64,000 nucleotides of DNA from Streptomyces guryensis (GTDB lineage: Bacteria; Actinomycetota; Actinomycetes; Streptomycetales; Streptomycetaceae): the NCBI RefSeq assembly GCF_021261325.1, contig NZ_JAJSBI010000031.1:50213-114212 (forward strand), given 5' to 3'. Each line of letters begins with the position of its first letter. The stretch's first letter is position 1. Positions 8,680 through 17,267 of this stretch are shown piece by piece. Both the position numbers and the translations under genes were made by a program. The notes below the pieces were generated by a model. That model saw only the letters and a list, made by a program, of their open reading frames with translations, had not been told where the DNA came from and did not search any database.

Positions 8680-9537
8680 TCAGCGTGCGGACTGTGCGTT
8701 CCCGATCAGCGGGCGGTCCAGCATGTCCGCCTTGCGGCCGAGGAGTTGCAGGTTGCGGGCCCCGAAGTCGACCAGGAGCGGCTGCCCGGAGATGTACCGC
8801 GCCGCATGCGAGTTGAGGAACACGAGGGGGTCCGCCATCTCCTCCGGTGTGGCCAGGCCCTTGTGCAGGCCGGCGTTCGCCTCAAGCTGGTCGCGTCCGC
8901 CGCGCATCACGGCGAAGTCCGACGTCAGACCGGTCTCGGTGTTCGTGGGGAGCAGGGCGTTCACCCGGATGCCACGGCTGGCGAGTTCGGTGGCGCTGTG
9001 CGCCGTGAACAGGTTGAGCACCCGCTTCGAGAGTGCGTAGGCGGCCGGGCCGGGCTGGTCCTGGAGACCGAGTCCTTCGATCGTCGCGACGATGGCGTCC
9101 CACCCGTCGGCCTGGATCAGCCCTTCGAGTTCCTCCTGGTAGCGCTCCCAGTTGATACCGCCCAGGGAGGACACATAGGCGATGGCGCCGCCGTCACCCA
9201 TCCGGGCCTCCAGGTACGTCTTCGAGATGTACTTGTAGGAGCCGTAGTTGATGAGCACGGTCGTGTTGTAGTCGTGCTGCATACCAGAGACCCCGGCCAC
9301 CCCGAAGAACGCGTCGATGTGCTCGGGGAGCGACGCGAAAGCCCGGTCGATGTCCTCCCGCACTCCCAGATTCGCCTGGATCGCGGAGGCGAGACCCGAC
9401 AGCTCGGTCGGCGCGTAGTCGATGACGTGGACCTCCGCGCCCAACTCGACGAGCCGCTGTGCCGTTGCCCTGCCAATACCAGAGGCGGCGCCGGTCACGA
9501 CCGCGGTCTTGCCCGTGTACTGCAGGTAGTCGTTCAT
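8680..9537 (-). CDS. Short-chain dehydrogenase/reductase (SDR)
   Basis: 285 residues from the ATG at 9537, preferred over the upstream ATG because GAGAGGAAC sits about 9 bases before it. The nucleotide-binding motif TGAASGIG is at residues 15-22. The catalytic YxxxK is in AAYALSKRVLNLF, and the Ser is within AYVSSLGG. It resembles 3-alpha-hydroxysteroid or coniferyl-alcohol dehydrogenase-like SDRs, which have no adenylated variant loop. It is the last gene of the P450 operon (62 bases after the aldehyde dehydrogenase) and would oxidise an alcohol made by hydroxylation, or reduce a carbonyl. Confidence 0.88.
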   Translation of the reverse strand: MNDYLQYTGKTAVVTGAASGIGRATAQRLVELGAEVHVIDYAPTELSGLASAIQANLGVREDIDRAFASLPEHIDAFFGVAGVSGMQHDYNTTVLINYGSYKYISKTYLEARMGDGGAIAYVSSLGGINWERYQEELEGLIQADGWDAIVATIEGLGLQDQPGPAAYALSKRVLNLFTAHSATELASRGIRVNALLPTNTETGLTSDFAVMRGGRDQLEANAGLHKGLATPEEMADPLVFLNSHAARYISGQPLLVDFGARNLQLLGRKADMLDRPLIGNAQSAR

Positions 9538-9599
9538 GTGCCCAGTTCCTCTCATCCGCGCCGGTGCCGGGCGCAGTGCTGTGTGTGGGGGGGATTGCG

Positions 9600-11105
9600 T
9601 CAGGAGAGCGGGAGCGAGAGCGCGGACCCGATGGTCTTGGTCTCGGTGAAGATCTCGAAGCCTTCGCGGCCGCCCTCGCGGCCCATGCCGCTGGCCTTGT
9701 ATCCGCCGAACGGGGCGTCCCCGCCGGAGTACGAGCCACCGTTGACCATGAGGCTGCCGGCTCGGATGGCGCGCGCGATGCGCAGAGCGCGCTCCGTCGA
9801 GCCCGACGCGACATATCCGGCGAGTCCATACCGGCTGGCATTGGCCAGCTGAATCGCCTCTTCGTCGGTGTCGAACGGTGTCACGGTGAGCACCGGCCCG
9901 AAGATCTCCTCCTGCGCGATGGTGGAGTCGTTGTCGACGTCGACGAAGAGTGTCGGCTCCACCCAGAAGCCCGGGCGGTCGGGGACGCCGCCGCCGACGG
10001 CGAGCCTCGCGCCCTCTTCCTGACCGGTGCGGATGTACTCGGCGACGCGGTCACGCTGCCGGGCCGAGATGAGCGGGCCGGCCAGCATGCCCTGCTCCTG
10101 CGGGTCTCCCCAGGGCACCTGCTTGAACGCCTGCGTAAGACCGGCGACGACCTGGTCGTAGACCTTGCGGTGCACGAGCAGCCGGGTCGGCAGCGCACAG
10201 CCCTGGCCCGAGTGGGCGAGCGCGCCGAGCGCCTGCGGGATGGCCTGCGTGAGGTCCGCGTCGTCGAGGATGATCGACGCGCTCTTGCCACCGAGCTCCA
10301 GCATGGTGCGCTTGAAGGTCGGCGCGGCGCACTCGAGGATGCGCTGCCCCGTGACCGTGGAGCCCGTGAACGACACCATGTCGACGCGGGGGTCGGTCAC
10401 AAGGAGTTCGGCCACGTCACGGCCACTGGTCGTCACCATGTTGACCACGCCGGCCGGGATGTCGGTGCGCTCTGCGATGAGCCGACCGATGCGGGTGGCG
10501 TTCCACGGTGTCTCGGGCGCCGGCTTCGCGACGACGGTGTTGCCGGTGGCGAGTGCGCCGGCGAGCTTGACGAGCATCAACCCGAAGGGGAAGTTCCAGG
10601 GGGTGATGGCGCCGACGACGCCGATGGGTTCCTTGACCACCCACCGCTCGGTGGGCTCGTTGGTGGCTCGGTTGACGGCGTCGTCGAGTCGGCGCACCCA
10701 CTCGAACCGGTCGATGTGGTCGATGTGCCATTGGAACTTCTTCAGGGGATCCTCCAGCTGAGGACCATGGGTGAGCATGCGCGGGGCACCGACCTCCGCG
10801 ATGAGTTCCTCGCGCAGCTCGTCCTTCTCCTCGACCAGGGCGTCGAGGAGCTGGGTCATGGCACGCTTGCGGAACTGGTGGTCGACCGCCCAGTCCGTCT
10901 CCTCGAAAGCACGCCGGGCCGCGGCGATCGCGTCGAGCATGTCCGCCCGGCCTGCGTCGGCAACCTTGCCCAGAACGGTGCCGTCCGCCGGGTTGACCAC
11001 CTCGAACGTTCCGCCGTCCGCGGCGTGGCGGAGCTTTCCGTCGATCAGGAGGCGCTCCTCGGGCCGGAATGCGGCCGACGGCGGACCTGATGGAGTGGTG
11101 GACAT
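9600..11105 (-). CDS. NAD(P)-dependent aldehyde dehydrogenase
   Basis: 501 residues, the full length of the ALDH superfamily. Signature elements are the nucleotide-binding region VVGAITPWNFPF, the general-base glutamate in MLELGGKSA, and the catalytic cysteine in SGQGCALPTR. The late motif EEIFGPVL is also intact. It oxidises an aldehyde to its acid in the cytoplasm. It sits 174 bases after the ferredoxin reductase and 62 bases before the SDR on the same strand, which suggests the sequence alcohol, aldehyde, acid after P450 hydroxylation. The substrate is not predictable. Confidence 0.93.
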   Translation of the reverse strand: MSTTPSGPPSAAFRPEERLLIDGKLRHAADGGTFEVVNPADGTVLGKVADAGRADMLDAIAAARRAFEETDWAVDHQFRKRAMTQLLDALVEEKDELREELIAEVGAPRMLTHGPQLEDPLKKFQWHIDHIDRFEWVRRLDDAVNRATNEPTERWVVKEPIGVVGAITPWNFPFGLMLVKLAGALATGNTVVAKPAPETPWNATRIGRLIAERTDIPAGVVNMVTTSGRDVAELLVTDPRVDMVSFTGSTVTGQRILECAAPTFKRTMLELGGKSASIILDDADLTQAIPQALGALAHSGQGCALPTRLLVHRKVYDQVVAGLTQAFKQVPWGDPQEQGMLAGPLISARQRDRVAEYIRTGQEEGARLAVGGGVPDRPGFWVEPTLFVDVDNDSTIAQEEIFGPVLTVTPFDTDEEAIQLANASRYGLAGYVASGSTERALRIARAIRAGSLMVNGGSYSGGDAPFGGYKASGMGREGGREGFEIFTETKTIGSALSLPLS

Positions 11106-11279
11106 CGTCTGTCTCCTCTGCGGGTGGGGGGATGAAATCGCTAAGGTGCGCCACGGGGCGGCTTGGGAGGCCGGACGCCTTGGAGAAGTGCATGGGCAAG
11201 GCGCCGACGTCGAGCCCGGCGTATGTGCTCCGGTCAGCCACAGAGCGTCCCGCGGCAGCGGTGTTCGTACGGCTGGAGG

Positions 11280-12464
11280 TCAGGACTCCACTGCGGGGGC
11301 GGTGGTACGCACGGTCTCGTCCCACCGAGCGCCCGTCGCGATCGCCTGCCGCCACTGCCGAATCGCCTTGGGAGGCATACCGACCGCGAGAGCGCCGCCG
11401 ACCCGGTCACCGGTGCGGTACGCGACGACGAACCGACGCTCGGCCATATCGCCGTCCACGACGGCGACTTCGTCGTGGCCGCGCAGGTAGCCGTACGCCT
11501 GGATCTTCATGTCGTACTGGTCGGACCAGAAGTACGGCACCGGCGCGAACGGCTTGCCCGCCTCGGGATGGAGCAGGTTGCGAGCGGCCGCCATGCCCTG
11601 TTCGGCGGCGTTGGTGCGGTGCTCGATTCGCATCGAGGTGCCGAAGAGCGGGTTGTACCAACGGGCGACGTCACCGGCGGCGTACACGTTCGGCGCGGCC
11701 TGGCAGTACTCGTCGCAGACCACACCGTCGCCGACGGTGAGGCCGCTGCCGTCGAGCCACTCGGTGTTGGGCAGCGAGCCGACGGCGACCAGCACCTCGT
11801 CTGCCTCGACCAGTTCGCCGTCGGCGAGGCGGACGCCGTTCTCGGTCACCTCGGCCACGCTCACACCGCACCGCAGTTCCACGCCCCGTTCGAGGTGGGC
11901 CCGCGTCAGCATCTGGCCGACCTCCGTGCCGACAGCGTGGGCCAGCGGTACGGGGGCGGGTTCGAGCAGGGTGACGTGGACTCCGAGCTGCCAGGCCACG
12001 GCGGCGGCCTCCGCGCCGAGGAAACCGGCTCCCACCACGACCAGGCGCCGCCCCGGCGTGAGCCGCTCCCGCAGCATCAGGACGTCGCCGAGGGTGCGCA
12101 GGACGTGCGCGCTCTTGCCCGGCAGCCGGCGCGGCCGGACCCCGGTGGCCACGATCAGCCCGTCGTAGGGCAGAGCGGTCCCGTCGGCCAACTTGACGGT
12201 GCGGTCGGTGAGTTCGAGGCCGGTGGCGGCCACGCCGAGACGCAGGTCGAGGTCGAGCCCGGCCAGGTCTTCGGCATTGCGCAGGGCGAGTCGCTCGGAC
12301 TCCCACTCCCCGGCCAGGACCTGCTTGGACAGCGGCGGGCGATCGTACGGCGCCAGCGGTTCGTCGCCGACGAGAGTGAGGGTGCCGTCGTAGCCCTCCC
12401 GGCGGAGGGTCTCGGCCGCCGCGAGTCCGGCGGCCGAGGCTCCGACAACGACGATGCGCCTCAC
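11280..12464 (-). CDS. FAD-dependent ferredoxin reductase for P450
   Basis: 394 residues from the GTG at 12464, which overlaps the ferredoxin stop as GTGA. The FAD motif is IVVVGASAAGLAAAETLR at the N-terminus, and the NAD(P)H-binding motif VVVGAGFLGAEAAAVAWQLG lies near residue 150. The central CxxC of thioredoxin reductases is absent, and the C-terminal region fits the rubredoxin/ferredoxin reductase family (PdR, TerPA). It passes electrons from NAD(P)H to the adjacent 3Fe-4S ferredoxin. Longer upstream readings run antiframe through the ferredoxin gene and are rejected. Confidence 0.93.
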   Translation of the reverse strand: MRRIVVVGASAAGLAAAETLRREGYDGTLTLVGDEPLAPYDRPPLSKQVLAGEWESERLALRNAEDLAGLDLDLRLGVAATGLELTDRTVKLADGTALPYDGLIVATGVRPRRLPGKSAHVLRTLGDVLMLRERLTPGRRLVVVGAGFLGAEAAAVAWQLGVHVTLLEPAPVPLAHAVGTEVGQMLTRAHLERGVELRCGVSVAEVTENGVRLADGELVEADEVLVAVGSLPNTEWLDGSGLTVGDGVVCDEYCQAAPNVYAAGDVARWYNPLFGTSMRIEHRTNAAEQGMAAARNLLHPEAGKPFAPVPYFWSDQYDMKIQAYGYLRGHDEVAVVDGDMAERRFVVAYRTGDRVGGALAVGMPPKAIRQWRQAIATGARWDETVRTTAPAVES

Positions 12465-12655
12465 TGCTCGACCAGCCGGATGGCGGCGGCCGGGCAGACC
12501 GCGATGGCTTCCTTGACGTTGTCGAGTTGGTCGTCGCCGACCTGCTCCTCCAGGAGGATCGCGATGCCGTCGTCGTCCTGGTCGAAGACCTCCATCGCGG
12601 CGAGCACGCACTGCCCCGAGGCGACGCACTTGTCGGCTTCCAGCTCCACCTTCAT
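12461..12655 (-). CDS. P450-partner ferredoxin, 3Fe-4S type
   Basis: 64 residues from the ATG at 12655, preceded by AAGGGGAA. Cysteines C10 and C16 (CVASGQC) and C54 (VCPAAAI) give the three-cysteine pattern of single-cluster 3Fe-4S ferredoxins that accompany actinobacterial CYPs. The protein is acidic (FDQDDDG), suiting docking to a basic P450 face. It lies 56 bases after the P450 stop and overlaps the reductase start by 4 bases, so the three are co-translated. Confidence 0.93.
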   Translation of the reverse strand: MKVELEADKCVASGQCVLAAMEVFDQDDDGIAILLEEQVGDDQLDNVKEAIAVCPAAAIRLVEQ

Positions 12656-12711
12656 GGGATTCCCCTTTACTTCACACGTGGTTCTTGGTCGATTGCGGGA
12701 CGGAAGACCCG

Positions 12712-13944
12712 TCACCAGGAGACGGGCAGCTCGTGGACGCCGTAAATGAACGCGTCGTGCTTGAACTTCACGTCGTTCAGCGCGCAGGCGAGCTTCAGCG
12801 TTGGGATGCGCTTGTAGAGGGTGCTGTAGACGACCTGGAGCTCCATGCGGGCCAGCGGCTGGCCGAGGCACTGGTGGACGCCGAAGCCGAAGGCGACGTG
12901 CCGGCGGGCGTCGCGGGTGATGTCGAGGCGGTCGGGGTCCTCGAAGACCTCGGGGTCGCGGTTGCCGATCTCGTTGACCATGATGACGCCCTCGCCGGCT
13001 TTGATGACCTGCCCGGCGATCTCGATGTCCTCGGTGACTGCGCGGCGCCGGCCGAGGTGGGTGATGTGCAGGTAGCGCAGGAGTTCCTCGACCGCGGAGG
13101 CGACGAGTTTCGGGTCGTCCGTCTCCCGCAGCAGCTTGAGCTGGTCGGGGTGCTGGAGCAGGGCGAGAGTGCCGAGCGCGATCATGTTCGCGGTGGTCTC
13201 GTGGCCCGCGATCAGCAGGAGCAGGGCCATCTCCGTGGCCTGCGCATCCGTCAGCTCTCCCTCGGTGACCCGTCCGGCGATGCTGGAGAGCAGGTCGTCC
13301 TGCGGCTCGGCGAGCCGCTTGGCGATCTGGGCGGCCAGGTACCCCGCGATCTCCCGGGTCGCCGCACCCCGCTCCTCGGGGGTCGCGGTCGTGCGGACCA
13401 TCGTCTTGGTGTTCTCCTGGAACATCGCGTGGTCGTCGTAGGGGACGCCGAGCAGCTCGCAGATGACCAGCGACGGGATCGGCAGGGCGAACGCCTCCAC
13501 GAGGTCGACCGGCTGGGGGCCGGCCAGCATGTCGTCGATCAGACCGTCCACGATCCGCTGCACGGCGGGCCTGAGGGCCTCCACCTTCTTGATGGCGAAG
13601 GGCGCCGTCACCATCCGGCGCAGCCGGGCGTGTTCGGGGTCGTCCATCATGATGAAGCTGAGCTTGCCCTCACCTGCTTCAGCGGTGGCTTTGGTGGGAT
13701 AGCCGGGCTGGTCGGTGTCGGCGCTGACCCGGTGATCGCCCAGGACCGCCCGCTGTTCGGCGTAGCGGGTCACGAGCCACGGCTCACTGCCGTCCCACAG
13801 ACGCACCTTCTTCAGCGGCCCCTGTTCCTGAAGCTCTTTGAGGCCGGGCGGAGGGTCGAAGGGGCATCGGGAGTCACGAGACATGGGGAACTCTGGAGCA
13901 GCGTCGGCGCCGTCGTGTGCGGGACTGATCAGGGGGGCGGCCAT
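12712..13944 (-). CDS. Cytochrome P450, CYP105-like
   Basis: 410 residues, full length. The I-helix oxygen-activation motif AGHETT is at 246-251, ExxR is E287-R290, and the heme loop FGFGVHQCLG is at 352-361 with Cys359 as ligand. DDPEHARLRRMVTAPF near residue 101 is characteristic of CYP105-type sequences. It is a soluble monooxygenase, first gene of a self-contained P450-ferredoxin-reductase-ALDH-SDR operon. The start follows an AAGGAGAA-type ribosome site. The 70-base module at 14055-14124 lies 110 bases upstream. CYP105 enzymes often act on xenobiotics or antibiotics, but the substrate here is unknown. Confidence 0.95.
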   Translation of the reverse strand: MAAPLISPAHDGADAAPEFPMSRDSRCPFDPPPGLKELQEQGPLKKVRLWDGSEPWLVTRYAEQRAVLGDHRVSADTDQPGYPTKATAEAGEGKLSFIMMDDPEHARLRRMVTAPFAIKKVEALRPAVQRIVDGLIDDMLAGPQPVDLVEAFALPIPSLVICELLGVPYDDHAMFQENTKTMVRTTATPEERGAATREIAGYLAAQIAKRLAEPQDDLLSSIAGRVTEGELTDAQATEMALLLLIAGHETTANMIALGTLALLQHPDQLKLLRETDDPKLVASAVEELLRYLHITHLGRRRAVTEDIEIAGQVIKAGEGVIMVNEIGNRDPEVFEDPDRLDITRDARRHVAFGFGVHQCLGQPLARMELQVVYSTLYKRIPTLKLACALNDVKFKHDAFIYGVHELPVSW

Positions 13945-14054
13945 GGTTCTCCTTGGTTAGTGGGGGGCGGAGCGCTGGGTGGGCCGAAGGAGGAGCTCAC
14001 GCGCCTGTCCCTCCATCTCGGATGGCCGGCGAGGAGCGTCCCTTCGGTGAACTT

Positions 14055-14124
14055 CACGATTCCGTGCGGCGATCTCTGCCGCGAGGGAGAGCGCTCCCCA
14101 GTCAGTGGTGTAGCCAGCTACACC
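14055..14124 (-). promoter_or_regulatory. 70-base regulon module, copy A (drives P450 operon)
   Basis: Read on the minus strand: palindrome GGTGTAGC TG GCTACACC (14124-14107), 17 bases, CTCCCTCG (14089-14082), 17 bases, CGGAATCGTG (14064-14055). The gap contains GGGAG N4 CTCCC, a second small dyad. Spacing is identical in the three other copies. CCCTCG and GGAATC, 18 bases apart, are plausible -35 and -10 elements, which would put the palindrome at an upstream activator position. Confidence 0.8.
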
Positions 14125-14806
14125 ATTGATGCCAACGGGTGTTGCGGCACCACTGAGCCACAGAGCGCCGGTGGCCGGAACTTCAACCACGGAGTCCGAC
14201 CTTGGGAACTTCCTCCCCGCAAAGGAGCGCCCTGGCGGTCGGGTCCGGAACAGCCGCATCTCCGCATGAGGGCCGATCGCACGCCACCGCCGTCGCGATG
14301 GGGAACACCACGGCCAGGCCGCGGTGTTACAGAGAGGGCTCATTGCGCGTGCTCCTCGCTCGACGACCAGGAACGTTTCGCCGAGGTGATCCCGGACACA
14401 GTCGTCGGCATGAACATCGGAGAGCTGCGGGTCTCTCGCGTGGCGGGGCCCGGGACAAGCCCGACGTCTTCGACGACCCTTTCGGCCGGATCAGGGCCGA
14501 GGCGGCACAGTGCGGGGGCGGGCGTTCCTCCGCAGTGTCGAGACGCCGCTGCACCTGACACTGCGCGGCATCGTCGATGCGTGGTGCAATTCCGGTCGTG
14601 GCGCAGCACTTCCTCCCAGTAGACCTCCTGTCCGCCACCGCCCCGCGTGACTTACGAGGGGCTCTCGTACTCCTCGGTCACGCGATTCGCGACCGTCGGG
14701 TCGTCGATGGGGGCATGTCTGATCTCGCAACCGGCCTTTGGGTAGCGCGGTTCGGGTGGTTTAGTCGGATTCGTCCATGTGGTGATGCAGCAGTACGCGG
14801 TCCCAG
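14125..14806. other. 682 bases without a recognisable gene
   Basis: The stretch lies between the two divergent regulon modules. Short frames give gene-like pieces on the plus strand (for example ERFAEVIPDTVVGMNIGELR near 14373-14431 and SVETPLHLTLRGIVDAW near 14535-14585) in different frames. It may be a decayed gene, but no family is recognised. Confidence 0.35.
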
Positions 14807-14876
14807 GGTGTAGCGGACTACACCATCGGTTCGGGAGGCCGGTCCCTCGCGGCGACGAGCGGGCGACGGAATCGTG
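14807..14876 (+). promoter_or_regulatory. 70-base regulon module, copy B (drives membrane protein)
   Basis: Plus strand: GGTGTAGC GG ACTACACC (14807-14824, one mismatch in the right arm), 17 bases, GTCCCTCG (14842-14849), 17 bases, CGGAATCGTG (14867-14876). It is the only plus-strand copy and is followed 71 bases later by the only plus-strand target gene, so orientation tracks transcription direction. Confidence 0.8.
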
Positions 14877-14947
14877 GTCCCCAGAGATCGCAACAGACCC
14901 GCACCTCTCAGTGCACCCTCCGTCTCCTTCTCCCGAAGGGCATTCCC

Positions 14948-15343
14948 GTGAAGTCGCCGCTTGCCGCCGTCCGATCGATCGTCGCCAACCTGCTGCTCTG
15001 GTCGTTCTTCGTTGTCGGCATAGCCGCGAGTTCCGCGTCCGGTGTCGTGCTCGACGGCACAGCGAAGAACGTGGCCACCTACGCCGGTATCGCCGTATCG
15101 CTCGTGGCGGGCTCGCGCATCGCGAAGAAGCCGAAGATCAAGGCGTTCTTGTCCACGCCACCGGTGCTGTGGTTCCTGTTCCTGTTCAACGGTGGTGTGG
15201 CCGCGGTGTGCTACTTCACGCTGGACGGAGCGAACCGGATCATGGCCGTCGCCGGGATTAGCTTGGTCTCACTGGGCGCGGCGGGCGGCCTCGTTGCCAA
15301 CCGCCGGAAGCGGGCCGGCGCCGCGGCCCGACACGAGATGTGA
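14948..15343 (+). CDS. Small integral membrane protein
   Basis: 131 residues from the GTG at 14948, after CGAAGGGC. Four hydrophobic segments are visible: LLLWSFFVVGIAASSA, VATYAGIAVSLVAGS, VLWFLFLFNGGVAAVCYF and IMAVAGISLVSLGAAGGL, with a basic C-terminal tail (NRRKRAG). The family is not recognised. It is the immediate target of regulon module copy B, so it is probably coexpressed with the P450 operon, the DMT-like transporter and the MMPL transporter. A role as an accessory membrane subunit or a stress membrane protein is inference only. Confidence 0.75.
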   Translation: MKSPLAAVRSIVANLLLWSFFVVGIAASSASGVVLDGTAKNVATYAGIAVSLVAGSRIAKKPKIKAFLSTPPVLWFLFLFNGGVAAVCYFTLDGANRIMAVAGISLVSLGAAGGLVANRRKRAGAAARHEM

Positions 15344-15448
15344 CCACAGGTCGATGACTTGCTCTCCCGTCCGTATCGTCCCGTCTCTCCCTCCAGCATC
15401 ACGCCGGGACCCAGTTATGAGCCCGCACCTGAAAGGCAGGGCCCTTCC

Positions 15449-15874
15449 ATGACCGTCAACCGATTCGTGCGTCGTACCACCGCCGTCGCCACGGCCGTAG
15501 CCGCATGCATACTCACCGCAGGACTCGCCACCGGCTGCGACGGAGTGGACGGCTCGAAAGCAGACAGTTCGCTGGACTGCCTCCAGAACACCGACACGAT
15601 CACCGACAGCCTCAGGGATATCCATGAGGCCGGCTTGGGAGCGGCGAAGAATCCCGCACGGACCGAGGAGTCCATCGACACCATCAAGAGGAATCTCGAC
15701 AAGATCGACAAGCTCAACGACGGAACGGACGACGTCAAGATCGACAAGGCGGTCGGCGACCTCAAGGATGCGATCGCGGACTACAACAAGGCCGTCCTGA
15801 ACGGTGACACCAATCCTGACTCCGGCCAGATCGATGCCGCGGCCGACGCACTGAAGAACATTTGCACGCCGTAG
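15449..15874 (+). CDS. Putative lipoprotein
   Basis: 141 residues from the ATG at 15449, chosen because GAAAGGCAGG lies 8-18 bases upstream. A signal peptide with basic n-region (NRFVRR) ends in LATGC, with Cys30 the probable lipidated residue (the -3 position is Ala, a weak lipobox). The mature domain is about 110 residues, charged and helical (DTIKRNLDKIDKLNDGTDDV), with two further cysteines, C46 (LDC) and C138 (NIC), near the ends of the domain. No family is recognised. It follows the small membrane protein by 105 bases and may share its transcript. Confidence 0.75.
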   Translation: MTVNRFVRRTTAVATAVAACILTAGLATGCDGVDGSKADSSLDCLQNTDTITDSLRDIHEAGLGAAKNPARTEESIDTIKRNLDKIDKLNDGTDDVKIDKAVGDLKDAIADYNKAVLNGDTNPDSGQIDAAADALKNICTP

Positions 15875-16037
15875 CGAAACAGTTCACATCACGTGCCGCC
15901 CTCGCGTCTGTTGCCCCGCCTCGCACCTGTCCCCTCGTCCAGCGCAGCCGTCCCCCCAACGGGCCCGTACGGCCACCCCTCTGCGGCTCGAGGCTCACTG
16001 GTACGCGCGAGCCGTTGTTGAAGGAGTTCACGCCGCC

Positions 16038-17267
16038 ATGAAACCGGCACGTAGGCATTCAGCCATCCCCCGCACGATCATGTCTCTTCCCCCAGCCCGT
16101 AGTCTTGCCGCCATGGGCAGAACGATCCGGCAGGCAGCCCGGGCCACCCTCCATCTGGTCATCGCCGCGGCTATGGCCTTCGGCCTGTATCTGTTCATCA
16201 CGGTGCTGCTGATCACGGCTGTCCTCACGATCGTGGTGGTGGGTGCGTGGCAGCTGCCTGAGACGGTGCTGTTGCTCCGCCGGACAGCAGGAGCCAAACG
16301 CGGTCAAACGGCAGCCTGGACCGGACGGCAGATCCCTGAGGCCTACCAGCCGATCACCGGTACCCTGCGCGAGCGGCTGCGTATCTCCGTCCGTGACCCG
16401 GGCACCCTCATCGACGTGCGCTGGATGGCAGCCTCCTACCTCTACGGCGCATTGCTGTTTCCGGCGCTGTTGCTTTGGCCGCCGGGCCTGGTCGTCGACG
16501 GTGTGTGGTGCGGGCTGCTGCGCCGCGATCCGGTCGTCCTACCGCTCATCGTGCGCATCGCTGACTTGGAGGCCCGCTGGTCGGAGGCTCTGCTCAAGCC
16601 CTCGCCGCAGGCGCTGCTGGCCGCCCGCGTCGAGGCGCTGGCCGCCACCCGGGCCGACGCGATCGCCGCGCACGGCGCCGAACTGCGCCGCATCGAACGG
16701 GACCTGCACGACGGCGCACAGGCACGGCTGGTGGCGCTGTCCATGCGGATCGGGCTGGCGCAACGGGCGTACGACCGTGACCCTGATGCCGCGCGCAAGC
16801 TGCTGGCCGACGCCCAGGATCAGGCCCAGGAGGCGCTGACCGAGCTGCGGCAGGTCGTGCGCGGCATCCATCCGCCGATCCTGACCGATCGAGGGCTTGT
16901 CGGCGCCGTACGGGCGCTGGCGTCAGGCAGCGGCCTGGAGGTGACCGTGGGGGTGGATGGTCTGGAGGACGACGGGGTGCGGGCTCCGGCCGCGGTGGAA
17001 GCGGCGGCGTACTTCACCGTTGCTGAAGCGCTCACCAACGCCGCCAAGCACAGCGGTTCGAAGCGTGCGACCGTGCAACTGGAGCGCCTCCCCAGAGGGC
17101 TGCGGGCTGTCGTCCGCGACGAGGGTCTGGGCGGCGCCGACGAGACGGGCGGCTCCGGGCTGCTCGGTATCCGGCGACGCGTCGCCGCGCTGGACGGTGA
17201 GGTGACCATGACCAGTCCCATGGGGGGACCGACGACGATTGCTGTGGAGCTGCCGTGCGTGTGGTGA
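16038..17267 (+). CDS. Sensor histidine kinase, NarL-partner (HisKA_3) type
   Basis: 409 residues. An N-terminal membrane domain contains a long hydrophobic stretch (LHLVIAAAMAFGLYLFITV onward, residues about 38-80) and another near 140-165 (LYGALLFPALLLWPPG). The phosphoacceptor motif is RIERDLHDGAQARLVAL, and the ATP-binding domain includes EALTNAAKHS and the G-box GGSGLLGIRRR. AAGGAG lies about 12 bases before the ATG at 16038. It overlaps the response regulator by 13 bases. The sensed signal is unknown; a cell-envelope signal is plausible from the membrane-embedded sensor with little extracellular loop. Confidence 0.92.
   Translation: MKPARRHSAIPRTIMSLPPARSLAAMGRTIRQAARATLHLVIAAAMAFGLYLFITVLLITAVLTIVVVGAWQLPETVLLLRRTAGAKRGQTAAWTGRQIPEAYQPITGTLRERLRISVRDPGTLIDVRWMAASYLYGALLFPALLLWPPGLVVDGVWCGLLRRDPVVLPLIVRIADLEARWSEALLKPSPQALLAARVEALAATRADAIAAHGAELRRIERDLHDGAQARLVALSMRIGLAQRAYDRDPDAARKLLADAQDQAQEALTELRQVVRGIHPPILTDRGLVGAVRALASGSGLEVTVGVDGLEDDGVRAPAAVEAAAYFTVAEALTNAAKHSGSKRATVQLERLPRGLRAVVRDEGLGGADETGGSGLLGIRRRVAALDGEVTMTSPMGGPTTIAVELPCVW

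Noticed and set aside
9459..12749. Long plus-strand frames over the ALDH and ferredoxin reductase genes
   Set aside because: Shadow frames; both minus-strand genes have intact catalytic motifs and operon overlaps.
14101..14124. The GGTGTAGC palindromes as terminators or IS ends
   Set aside because: They sit upstream of genes at fixed distance from other conserved promoter-like elements and have no U-tract or flanking duplications.
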